Source of the DNA: an uncultured Dysosmobacter sp.
GTDB taxonomy: Bacteria > Bacillota > Clostridia > Oscillospirales > Oscillospiraceae
Length of the DNA: 64,000 nucleotides
Direction: 5' to 3'
Assembly: GCA_934590165.1 (NCBI GenBank)
Contig: CAKTOO010000002.1
Location: 1-64,000 of the forward strand
Shown: positions 1-7,061 of the stretch, piece by piece
Layout: each line of letters opens with the position of its first letter
Position numbering within the stretch: position 1 is the stretch's first letter
The notes under the pieces: model-generated
What the model was told of the DNA's origin: nothing
The model's input: only the letters and a program-made list of their open reading frames with translations
Database searches by the model: none
Made by a program: the position numbers and the translations under genes

Positions 1-88
1 GCGCGAGTGGTGGAATTGGCAGACTCGCTAGATTCAGGTTCTAGTGTCCATTACGGACGTGCGGGTTCAAGTCCCGCCTCGCGCACCA
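1..88 (+). tRNA. tRNA-Leu (CAG)
   Basis: Complete class II tRNA with an encoded CCA end. The acceptor stem pairs 1-7 (GCGCGAG) with 78-84 (CTCGCGC), position 85 is the A discriminator and 86-88 is CCA. The anticodon loop TTCAGGT gives anticodon CAG, which reads CUG leucine codons. A long variable arm (about 44-57) fits tRNA-Leu. The window begins exactly at its first base, so nothing upstream can be judged. Confidence 0.95.
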
Positions 89-91
89 AAC

Positions 92-115
92 CCCACCGGA
101 AGAAATTCCGGTGGG
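92..115. other. Perfect hairpin between the two tRNA-Leu genes
   Basis: A 10-bp perfect stem (92-101 with 106-115) is closed by a GAAA tetraloop. It starts four bases after the first tRNA's CCA and is followed by C-rich sequence, not a T-run, so it is not a canonical terminator. It may be an RNA processing or stabilising element in a tRNA co-transcript. Confidence 0.6.
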
Positions 116-148
116 TCCCCCCCCGTGGGGTGTCAACTGCATACATAC

Positions 149-236
149 GCGCGAGTGGTGGAATTGGTAGACTCGCTAGATTCAGGTTCTAGTGTGCATT
201 ACGCACGTGAGGGTTCGAGTCCCTCCTCGCGCACCA
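149..236 (+). tRNA. tRNA-Leu (CAG), second copy
   Basis: The same isoacceptor as the first copy, with CCA encoded at 234-236 and acceptor stem 149-155/226-232. It differs from the first copy by paired changes in the variable arm and T stem (for example GCGGG/CCCGC becomes GAGGG/CCCTC), so both fold equally well. This argues that both genes are functional and that the duplication is not very recent. Confidence 0.95.
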
Positions 237-240
237 AGTC

Positions 241-274
241 GGAGCAAGCTTTATATCGCTTGCTCCGTTTTTTT
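241..274 (+). terminator. Terminator of the tRNA-Leu pair
   Basis: A 9-bp GC-rich stem (241-249 with 258-266) is followed by a run of seven T. It begins four bases after the second tRNA. Confidence 0.9.
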
Positions 275-475
275 GCAGAAGTCAGAGGGCGCTCACGCCG
301 CTGCTCTTCGCTTTCGAATCGGATTCTCTCCGCTGGATTCCGATTCGGATTGGGGCAAACTGAAAGCGCATACCCTGAAAGTGTTCGTGCTTTTCAAAAG
401 GAAGAGACAGGCATAGTCCTCCTCTTCCTTTTGATGCCATAGCTCCTCAGGTTCCCAAATTTTTACAAAGGCAAA
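275..475. other. Gene-free stretch with two inverted repeats
   Basis: No convincing gene is visible between the tRNA terminator and the megL terminator. Two inverted repeats stand out: a 9-bp pair at 315-323/339-347 and a 13-bp pair at 394-406/422-434 with a 15-base loop. The origin is unknown; it could be decayed sequence or an untranslated RNA. Confidence 0.4.
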
Positions 476-525
476 GAAAAAGCCAAGAGGCGCCTGCCGT
501 GCGGCAGGTGTCTCTTGGCTTTTTT
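476..525. terminator. Bidirectional terminator downstream of megL
   Basis: A long stem (AGCCAAGAG paired with CTCTTGGCT, with a second inner CCTGCCG/CGGCAGG stem) is flanked by A-rich sequence on the left and a T-run on the right. It sits 38 bases beyond the megL stop and would terminate either strand. Confidence 0.85.
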
Positions 526-563
526 GGGGGGTGTGTATGACTACCGGAGGAAAGGCCGGTAAC

Positions 564-1760
564 TTACACCAGGGTATCCAGAACAGACTTGAAGTCGGCG
601 ATGATATCCTCGGGGTCTTCCAGGCCAACGCTGATGCGGACCAGCCCCTCGGAAATACCGGCGGTCTTCAACTCCTCAGGAGTATAAGTAGAGTGGGTCA
701 TGGAAGCGGGATGCTCTACCAGAGTCTCGGCGTCGCCCAGGGAGACGGCAATGGTGCACAGCTCCAGCTTATTCAGGGCGGCAGCGGTAGCGGCGCGGTC
801 GGCCTTCAGCTCAATGGAGATCATGCCGCCGGACAAACGCATCTGCTTCTTGGCAATCTCATAGCCCTCGAAGCTCTCCAGGCCAGGATAATAGACCTTG
901 TCAACGGCGGGATGGCCGGCCAGGAACTCCGCCACCTTCTTGGCGTTGGCGCAGTGGCGCTCCATGCGAATGTCCAGGGTCTTCATACCGCGGGCCATGA
1001 GGAAGGCATTAAAGGGGCTCATGACAGCGCCGGTCATGTCCTTCAGGCCAAACATCCGGCACTGCATCACAAACTCAGCGTCGCTGACGATGACGCCTGC
1101 GATGACATCGCCGTGGCCGTTGAGGTACTTGGTGGCGCTGTGGACCACCACGTTGGCGCCCAGGCTCAGGGGACGCTGCACGTAAGGCGTACAGAAGGTG
1201 TTGTCCACGATGACACGGATGTCGGGGTTGTACTCATGAGCGGTCTTGGCGATTAGCTCAATGTCCAAAATCTTTAGTGTGGGGTTGCAGGGAGTCTCAA
1301 AGTAAACGACCTTGGTCTTGTCGCTCAGCGCATTCTTCAGGTTCTCGATCTTGGTCAGGTCGGTCAGAGTGACCTTCACGCCGAACTTGGCCATGCCGTG
1401 GTTCAGAAGGGCGTAGGTGCAGCCGTACAGGGTCTCATCGGCGATGATCTCGTCACCAGCCACCACAGAACTCCACAGGGCGGAGGAAATGGCACCCATG
1501 CCAGAAGCCGTGCACAGTGCGGCCTCGCCGCCCTCCAGAGAGGCGACCTTCGCTTCCACGGTAGCCACAGTGGGGTTACCCAGGCGGGAGTAAATGTAGC
1601 CATCCTCCTGACCGGCAAAGCGGGCACCGCCCTGCTCCACAGAGTCAAATTCAAATGTAGAAGTCTGGTAAATAGGGTCGCACAGGGAGCCGGCGGCATT
1701 TTTCACCTTGCCGACATGGATCTGACGAGTCGCAAAGCCCAGCATCTTTTCAGAGTTCAT
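564..1760 (-). CDS. megL: Methionine gamma-lyase
   Basis: A 398-residue PLP enzyme of the Cys/Met metabolism family, full length for methionine gamma-lyase. It degrades L-methionine to methanethiol, ammonia and 2-oxobutanoate in the cytoplasm. The PLP lysine lies in the SATKYLNGHGD motif (Lys 211). The YGCTY motif places a Cys at residue 114, the position that distinguishes methionine gamma-lyases from cystathionine lyases and synthases. The start at 1760 (MNSEKM) is chosen because AAAGGA lies about 11 bases upstream; the frame stays open further upstream without conserved sequence. It is divergent from a LysR gene and separated by candidate operators, so methionine-responsive control by that regulator is likely (inference). 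Cystathionine gamma-lyase activity is a weaker alternative. Confidence 0.88.
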   Translation of the reverse strand: MNSEKMLGFATRQIHVGKVKNAAGSLCDPIYQTSTFEFDSVEQGGARFAGQEDGYIYSRLGNPTVATVEAKVASLEGGEAALCTASGMGAISSALWSSVVAGDEIIADETLYGCTYALLNHGMAKFGVKVTLTDLTKIENLKNALSDKTKVVYFETPCNPTLKILDIELIAKTAHEYNPDIRVIVDNTFCTPYVQRPLSLGANVVVHSATKYLNGHGDVIAGVIVSDAEFVMQCRMFGLKDMTGAVMSPFNAFLMARGMKTLDIRMERHCANAKKVAEFLAGHPAVDKVYYPGLESFEGYEIAKKQMRLSGGMISIELKADRAATAAALNKLELCTIAVSLGDAETLVEHPASMTHSTYTPEELKTAGISEGLVRISVGLEDPEDIIADFKSVLDTLV

Positions 1761-1898
1761 AATAAGTACCGTCCTTTCTTTCCGGTCCGCTGGAATGTCC
1801 TTCACCGGCGGATAATAATTTTTCGCATTCAAATTTTCGCTATCTGATGCTTTTTCGTTTTAACAGGGTGAGAGAGTGTAGAAAAAGAGAGAATTGGC

Positions 1899-1966
1899 AT
1901 TATCTGCGGATAATTGTGGATATGTTGACTATAAAACTCAAATTTTTCTTTCGAGTTTTTATCAAC
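1899..1966. promoter_or_regulatory. Candidate LysR operators in the megL-lysR divergent region
   Basis: Two inverted repeats lie between the divergent genes: ATTATC-TGCG-GATAAT at 1899-1914, and a longer imperfect repeat at 1924-1966 (GTTGA..TAAAACTC paired with GAGTTTTTA..TCAAC). Dyads of this kind between a LysR gene and its divergent target are typical binding sites. No SAM riboswitch signature was seen in the megL leader. Confidence 0.45.
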
Positions 1967-2050
1967 TTATGACTATATAGTAACACGGTTTCAAAAGAGG
2001 TGTTAGTATTGGTTTTCCGCAATCTGTTAACGATTTTTTTAATAACTTAT

Positions 2051-2079
2051 TTGACTTTCCGACAGTGCTGTTTTATAAT
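2051..2079 (+). promoter_or_regulatory. Promoter of the LysR gene
   Basis: TTGACT at 2051-2056 and a perfect TATAAT at 2074-2079 with 17 bp spacing, 37 bp before the LysR start codon. Confidence 0.75.
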
Positions 2080-2115
2080 AAGCAACAGGCCAAAAAATGC
2101 TTCAGGAGGTGCTCA

Positions 2116-3078
2116 ATGACCTTTCAGCAGCTGACATATGTTGTGGAGATCTCAAAATGTGGCTCCATCAACAAAGCGGCCCACAAGCTCTTCCTCTCCC
2201 AGTCCGGCATCTCCACCGCTGTCCGGGAGCTGGAGGAGGAATTGGGCATCCAGTTTTTTGTCCGCAGCAACCGGGGCGTGGAATTCACACCGGAGGGAAA
2301 GGAATTCCTCAGCTACGCGGTTTCCCTGCTGGAGCAGAAGCAGCGGATCGAAAGTCTTTACGGGGAAGCCCGCAACGCCACGGCTCCTGTTCGTTTTTCC
2401 GTCTCCACCCAGCGCTACCCCTTCACGGAGGACGCTTTTTTGCGGATGCTTGAAACGACCGATGTGAACCGTTTTTGTTTTTCCGCAAAGGAAACTGGGA
2501 TGGACGCCGTGATCGACGACGTATATGACCACCGGGCGGATGTGGGAGTCATTTTTCTGACAGAGCTGACGGAAAAGATCATTCGCCGGCTGTTGGATTC
2601 CCGGGACCTGGAATTTCACGAGATCGCCGCTGTGGCTCCCTGTGTTTACGTCCGGTCAGGTCATCCCCTGACAAAGCTGGAGCACGTGGAGGACACGGAC
2701 CTGTCCGGCTATCCCTATGTCTCCTTTGAGCACGACCAGGGCGTAGCCACGGATTTCTCCGAGGAATATCAGATCTTATCCCTGAAAAAACCTGCCAAAT
2801 GCATCAGCGTCAACAACCGCTCCACCATGATGAACGTTCTGGCCCGGACGGATGCCTTTACCACCGGCAGCGGCCTTCTGGTAGAGGGAATCACCAGTCA
2901 GAGGGTCGTGACAGTCCCGCTGGCCGGCAAGACCTGTATCCGCATAGGCTGGATCGTTCCCAAAAACAGCAAGCTCTCCCCTCAGGCGGAACAATTTGTC
3001 AGTCTTCTGGAACAGTCCGTGGCGGATTCCGTCCGTTTCACTGAGTCCATGCACCAGTCTTTGGCAAAGGGCGGCTGA
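2116..3078 (+). CDS. LysR-family transcriptional regulator
   Basis: A 320-residue LysR regulator. The N-terminal winged helix (about residues 1-60) includes the NKAAHKLFLSQSGISTAV recognition region. The rest is the two-lobed ligand-binding domain (about 90-300). The start at 2116 follows an ideal AGGAGG six bases upstream; an upstream in-frame ATG lies inside the promoter and is rejected. It lies between megL (divergent) and the NhaC transporter (convergent), so the natural targets are methionine degradation and perhaps transport. The effector is not visible from sequence. Confidence 0.9.
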   Translation: MTFQQLTYVVEISKCGSINKAAHKLFLSQSGISTAVRELEEELGIQFFVRSNRGVEFTPEGKEFLSYAVSLLEQKQRIESLYGEARNATAPVRFSVSTQRYPFTEDAFLRMLETTDVNRFCFSAKETGMDAVIDDVYDHRADVGVIFLTELTEKIIRRLLDSRDLEFHEIAAVAPCVYVRSGHPLTKLEHVEDTDLSGYPYVSFEHDQGVATDFSEEYQILSLKKPAKCISVNNRSTMMNVLARTDAFTTGSGLLVEGITSQRVVTVPLAGKTCIRIGWIVPKNSKLSPQAEQFVSLLEQSVADSVRFTESMHQSLAKGG

Positions 3079-3093
3079 ACGCAGGCATACATA

Positions 3094-3126
3094 AAAAGAG
3101 AGCGCCGTGTTTCGGCGCTCTCTTTT
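3094..3126. terminator. Bidirectional terminator between lysR and nhaC
   Basis: A 14-bp perfect stem (AAAAGAGAGCGCCG at 3094-3107 with its complement at 3113-3126) and a 5-base loop. A/T runs on both sides serve the two convergent genes. Confidence 0.92.
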
Positions 3127-3135
3127 GTTTCATGG

Positions 3136-4557
3136 TCAGTTCTGGGCCTCAGCAGCCTCCGCTTCCAGCGCGGCCTTCTTGGCGGCCACACCGGACTCGG
3201 CCACATCATACTCCCAGTTCCAGGGGTCCTTGCGGCAGATACCATCGGCGAAGGGGATGAAGATGGACAGGATGCCCACCACAGCCAGAATCCAGCAGTA
3301 CCACAGTCTGGGGATGATATCCGTGGGGCTCATGGTGATGCCGTAGGCAGAGGTCAGCGCCGCAGCGGTCAGAATCTGCGCGCCATAGGGGATGACGCCC
3401 TGGAACACGCAGGAGAACACATCCAGCAGGGAAGCAGTGCGGCGGGGATCCACCTTGTACTCGTAGCTGATATCCTTGGCCATGCTGCCGCTGAGAACGA
3501 TGGCCACGGTGTTGTTGGCGGTGGCGCAGTCAGCCAGGGAGACCAGCGCGGCAATGCCCACCTGTGCGGACTTGTTGCTCTTCATCATGCCTCTGAGCTT
3601 CTCGATCAGCCAGGTGATACCGCCGTTGCGGGTGACCATTTCAGACATACCGCCGCAGAACAGCGTCAGGAAGAACACTTCGTTCATGCCGGTGAAGCCG
3701 GTCCAGATGCTCTGGGCAAAGCCAAAGATATCCAGGGAGCCGGTAGCCAAGCCCACGATGCCAGCGGCGAAGATGCCGATGGTCAGGACCAGGAATACGT
3801 TCATGCCCACCAGGGCCAGGATCAAAACCAGCAGATAGGGAACGACCTTGATGATGCTGTACTCCAGGACGCCCATGTCAGGCATCGTCTCCGGACGGCC
3901 CATGATCAGCAGGACCACCAGCGTGATGAGGGCGGCAGGCAGGGCAATGAAGAAGTTAACACGGAACTTATCACGCATCTCGCAACCCTGGCTGCGGGTG
4001 GCGGCGATGGTGGTGTCGGAGATCATGGACAGGTTGTCGCCGAACATAGCGCCGCCCACGCAGGCGCCCACCACCAGGGGAACGCTCAGACCGCCCTTGT
4101 CGGCCACGCCGACGGCAATGGGGACGATGGCGCCGATGGTGCCCATGGAGGTACCGGTGGCAGTGCCCATGAAAGCGGAGATGATGAACACGCCGGCAGT
4201 CAGGAACTGGACGGGGATCAGGCTCAGGCCCAGGTTGACGGTGGCATCACGGCCGCCCATGGTGGCGGCCACGCTGGAGAACGCACCGGCCAGCAGGTAA
4301 ATAATAAGCATGGTCAGCACGTCTTCATTGGCAGCGCCCTTTGCGAAAACACGGAACCGCTCGTTGATGGTGCCCTTGGTCATGGCGAATGCCGCCAGCA
4401 GGGCAATGAACATTGCAGTGACAGACGGGAACTGATAGAATGCCATTTCGACACCCTGTCTTTGCAGGATGAGGCCGGCACCCAGATAGATCACAACGAA
4501 TACTAGGAACGGGACCAATGCCAGGCCATTACCTTTCTTGTTCAGGGTATGATCCAT
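3136..4557 (-). CDS. NhaC-family Na+/H+ antiporter-like transporter
   Basis: A 473-residue polytopic membrane protein of the NhaC/ion transporter superfamily, with about 11-12 hydrophobic segments. The start at 4557 (MDHTLNKKG) follows GAGGAGG; the open frame upstream runs through the promoter and is excluded. Members exchange Na+ for H+, and some in this superfamily (MetT) are proposed methionine carriers. Its position next to megL and the LysR gene suggests a role linked to methionine uptake or to pH/ion balance during methionine fermentation. That link is inference; the sequence alone does not fix the substrate. Confidence 0.82.
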   Translation of the reverse strand: MDHTLNKKGNGLALVPFLVFVVIYLGAGLILQRQGVEMAFYQFPSVTAMFIALLAAFAMTKGTINERFRVFAKGAANEDVLTMLIIYLLAGAFSSVAATMGGRDATVNLGLSLIPVQFLTAGVFIISAFMGTATGTSMGTIGAIVPIAVGVADKGGLSVPLVVGACVGGAMFGDNLSMISDTTIAATRSQGCEMRDKFRVNFFIALPAALITLVVLLIMGRPETMPDMGVLEYSIIKVVPYLLVLILALVGMNVFLVLTIGIFAAGIVGLATGSLDIFGFAQSIWTGFTGMNEVFFLTLFCGGMSEMVTRNGGITWLIEKLRGMMKSNKSAQVGIAALVSLADCATANNTVAIVLSGSMAKDISYEYKVDPRRTASLLDVFSCVFQGVIPYGAQILTAAALTSAYGITMSPTDIIPRLWYCWILAVVGILSIFIPFADGICRKDPWNWEYDVAESGVAAKKAALEAEAAEAQN

Positions 4558-4657
4558 AAATATTTTCCTCCTCTTTTTTGTCCGCTCCGCTGATACGCCT
4601 CTCTCTTGGTCTAATTGTACAGAATCGCTTGGTTCTTTCCTCTCTTCTCTGTGTAAA

Positions 4658-4701
4658 AGTATAGCATTTTCTCCCAAGAACTGTTAATATGAATCTCATA
4701 T
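4658..4701 (-). promoter_or_regulatory. Promoter and dyad upstream of nhaC
   Basis: On the minus strand TTAACA (4682-4687) and TATACT (4658-4663) are 18 bp apart with an extended TGC before the -10. A 6-bp inverted repeat ATATGA-ATC-TCATAT at 4687-4701 abuts the -35 and is a candidate operator for the neighbouring LysR protein. Confidence 0.6.
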
Positions 4702-4780
4702 AATCAGCTATTACTTTTTCTTATATGACCAGTTCTTTTTTCTCATAGCTCATCTCCAGACTTTTCAAGCCCCCGCGCCA

Positions 4781-4809
4781 TTGACTTTTCCCCTGTTTTC
4801 CGGTATTGT
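4781..4809 (+). promoter_or_regulatory. Promoter of the MscS gene
   Basis: TTGACT at 4781-4786 and TATTGT at 4804-4809 with 17 bp spacing, 40 bp before the gene start. Confidence 0.55.
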
Positions 4810-4848
4810 GTTCAGGCTATTATAAGGTATGAAAGGAGATCGTTTCTC

Positions 4849-5670
4849 ATGTCTTCAACCAGTCTTTCCAGCCTGATGAATTTTACCTTGGGCTCTTTGA
4901 CGCTCGGAAAGCTCCTTGCTTCTGTACTGACACTGTTGGTCTGTCTTCTGGTGATCCGGGTGCTTCTGAAGCTGACGCGAAAGCTGCTGGCCGGCACCCG
5001 CTTGGACAGCAGGGTGCAGAAATATTTACTCTCCGGCGTGAAGCTGCTGCTGTACATTGTGGGTGCCCTCATCGTGGTGGACAGCCTGGGCATCCCCATC
5101 ACCTCCCTGGTGGCGCTGCTGTCTGTCGGCTCTCTGGGCGTCACCCTGGCCGCCGAGGATGTGCTGGGCAACGTGGCCGGCGGATTGGTGATCCTCTCCT
5201 CCCACTCCTTTGCCATCGGAGATTTCATTGAGGTGAGCGGTACGTCCGGCACCGTGGAGGAGATCAGCCTCAACCACACGAAGCTGGTGACACCCGACGG
5301 ACTTTTGGTCATGCTGCCCAACAAGGAGCTGGCCAGCTCCCAAATGACCAACTACACCACCATGGGCAGCCGCCGGGTGGTCCAAAAGGTCACCGCCTCC
5401 TACGATGCCCAAACGGACACCGTGAAAGCCGCCTGCTTCCAGGCGCTGGAGATGACGGAGCACATCCGCACCGACCCCGCGCCCTCCGTACGTCTGACAA
5501 ATTACGGCGAGAGTTCCATCGAATACACCGTCTACTGCTGGACAACGCCGGAGCATTACTGGGATGTGTATTTCGATCTGGGTGAGCATCTGCGCCAGGG
5601 CTTCCAGGACCACGGCGTGGAGATGACCTATAACCACCTGAACGTCCATATCGTGGAGCATCAGGCCTGA
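4849..5670 (+). CDS. Small mechanosensitive ion channel (MscS family)
   Basis: A 273-residue MscS-type channel that would release osmolytes on hypo-osmotic shock. Three hydrophobic segments occupy about residues 15-110. The third is the Gly/Ala-rich pore helix (LGVTLAAEDVLGNVAGGLVI), followed by the beta domain with the typical IGDFIEV-type sequence. The length matches the short bacterial MscS class. The start follows AAAGGAG ten bases upstream. It is monocistronic between its own promoter and a strong terminator. Confidence 0.92.
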   Translation: MSSTSLSSLMNFTLGSLTLGKLLASVLTLLVCLLVIRVLLKLTRKLLAGTRLDSRVQKYLLSGVKLLLYIVGALIVVDSLGIPITSLVALLSVGSLGVTLAAEDVLGNVAGGLVILSSHSFAIGDFIEVSGTSGTVEEISLNHTKLVTPDGLLVMLPNKELASSQMTNYTTMGSRRVVQKVTASYDAQTDTVKAACFQALEMTEHIRTDPAPSVRLTNYGESSIEYTVYCWTTPEHYWDVYFDLGEHLRQGFQDHGVEMTYNHLNVHIVEHQA

Positions 5671-5682
5671 CACATCTACGCA

Positions 5683-5723
5683 AACGCGCCCCATTCCCGC
5701 ATCAGCGGGGATGGGGCGCGTTT
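5683..5723. terminator. Terminator between mscS and udp
   Basis: A very long near-perfect stem (AACGCGCCCCATTCCCGC paired with GCGGGGATGGGGCGCGTT) closed by ATCA and followed by TTT. It is shared by two convergent genes. Confidence 0.85.
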
Positions 5724-5736
5724 CAATCGGGCTGAT

Positions 5737-6510
5737 TTACCGGCCGGACGCACGATCCGCCTGAATGAGCAACTTCAAAGCCTCCACGGCCACTTTGACG
5801 GAGTTGGAGGTGTTCTCACTCTTTTTCTGGTCCAGGCCAGCGGCCTCCCGCTCCTGGTTCCACACCACATGGAAGCAGGAGCCGCAGCGGCAGCCCAGTG
5901 CCGCCGCCACCACGAACAATGCGGCAGACTCCATCTCACTGGCCTTGACGCCCAGGCGCTTCCAGCTGTCCCACTTGGCCTTCAGCTCGTAATAGACGGG
6001 AGAGGCCTCCGGGTCGTGCTGGCCGTAAAAGCTGTCCTTGCACTGGACGATGCCTGTGTGCAGCGGCAGCCCCAGGGACCGGGTAGCCCGGGCCAGACAG
6101 TCGGTGATCTCAAAATCCGCCACCGCGGGGAACTCGATGGGAGCATATTCCCGGCTGGTGTGCTCGTAACGGATGGCGCCGGTGGCCACCACGATGTCGC
6201 CGGATTGTACATTGATGTCGATGCCGCCGCAGGTGCCGGTGCGGATAAAGGTGTCCGCCCCGCACTTGTGAAGTTCCTCCATGGCGATGGAGGCGGAGGG
6301 GCCGCCGATGCCCGTGGAGCAGGCGGTCACCTTCTCACCCAGCAGCATGCCGGTCCAGACGTTGAACTCCCGGTTATAGGCCACCTGTTTCGCGTTGTCA
6401 AACAGAGCCGCGATTGCTGGGACCCTCCCCGGGTCGCCGGGCAGGATGCAGTACCGGCCCACGTCGCCGGGGGCACAATGGATGTGGAACATTTTTTCAA
6501 GCTCTTGCAT
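5737..6510 (-). CDS. udp: Uridine phosphorylase
   Basis: A 257-residue nucleoside phosphorylase of the PNP/UDP family that cleaves uridine with phosphate to uracil and ribose 1-phosphate. It shows the PGDPGRV phosphate motif near residue 25, the STGIGGPSASIAMEEL segment, RTGTCGG, EFPAVADFE, and the ribose-binding EMESA motif. Overall order and spacing follow E. coli Udp closely. The start at 6510 is supported by GAGGTGG six bases upstream; an earlier in-frame start lacks a site. It is a single gene after a convergent terminator. Purine substrates are possible, but the EFPAVADFE region favours uridine. Confidence 0.85.
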   Translation of the reverse strand: MQELEKMFHIHCAPGDVGRYCILPGDPGRVPAIAALFDNAKQVAYNREFNVWTGMLLGEKVTACSTGIGGPSASIAMEELHKCGADTFIRTGTCGGIDINVQSGDIVVATGAIRYEHTSREYAPIEFPAVADFEITDCLARATRSLGLPLHTGIVQCKDSFYGQHDPEASPVYYELKAKWDSWKRLGVKASEMESAALFVVAAALGCRCGSCFHVVWNQEREAAGLDQKKSENTSNSVKVAVEALKLLIQADRASGR

Positions 6511-6574
6511 AGCAGGCCACCTCACAACTTATTTTTGAACAGTATAGCAGATTTCCCGGTGTCTTGCAATGGCG

Positions 6575-7051
6575 TCACTCACCCGCCAACTCCTTCAGGG
6601 TCTCTCCCGTCAGACGGTACACGGTCCAATCGCTCATGGCCTCCGCCCCCAGAGACTGATAAAATCCGATGCTGGGCGCGTTCCAGTCCAGACACCACCA
6701 TTCCATCCTGCCGCAGCCCCGCTCCCGGGCGATAACGGCAAGCTGTTGGAAAATTGCCTTGCCATACCCCTTGCCCCGGTGCTCCGGCAGGACGAACAAG
6801 TCCTCCAGATACAGCCCCGCCCGGCCCAGGAAAGTGGAGAAATTGTGGAAAAACAGGGCAAATCCCACTTTCTTCCCGTCCTCCAGGGCAAAAAGGACCT
6901 CGGCGTTTTTCTGGTGGAATATCTGCTCCGCCAGGGTAGTCTCGTCGGCCACCACCTGGTCCAGCATGTGCTCATAATCCGCCAGCTTTTTGATAAACTC
7001 CAAAATCAGCGGCGTGTCCGCCGCCTCGGCAAAGCGAAAGGTCAGTTCCAT
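6575..7051 (-). CDS. GNAT N-acetyltransferase (diamine acetyltransferase-like)
   Basis: A 158-residue GNAT protein. The acetyl-CoA motif is around the EHRGKGYGKAIFQQL segment (about residue 85-100), followed by WWCLDWNAPSIGFYQSLGAE. That end resembles spermidine/spermine (diamine) N-acetyltransferases, so a polyamine or amino-compound substrate is plausible but unproven. ATG 7051 is chosen over the upstream GTG because GAGGTG lies six bases before it. The site sits at the mutS2 stop codon, so the two genes are probably translationally coupled. Confidence 0.8.
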   Translation of the reverse strand: MELTFRFAEAADTPLILEFIKKLADYEHMLDQVVADETTLAEQIFHQKNAEVLFALEDGKKVGFALFFHNFSTFLGRAGLYLEDLFVLPEHRGKGYGKAIFQQLAVIARERGCGRMEWWCLDWNAPSIGFYQSLGAEAMSDWTVYRLTGETLKELAGE

Positions 7052-7061
7052 GGCTGGCACC

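Noticed and set aside
531..1256. Long open frames opposite real genes across the GC-rich regions
   Set aside because: These are antisense or out-of-frame shadows produced by high GC content; they lack ribosome sites and family features.
1761..2115. SAM riboswitch (S-box) ahead of megL
   Set aside because: The conserved S-box core was not found; only simple inverted repeats suited to a LysR protein are visible.
3136..4677. Long N-terminal extension of the NhaC protein
   Set aside because: The extra codons overlap the promoter and GAGGAGG site; the start at 4557 is much better supported.
6575..7060. GTG start for the GNAT gene at 7060
   Set aside because: The GAGGTG ribosome site overlaps this codon; the ATG at 7051 has correct spacing.
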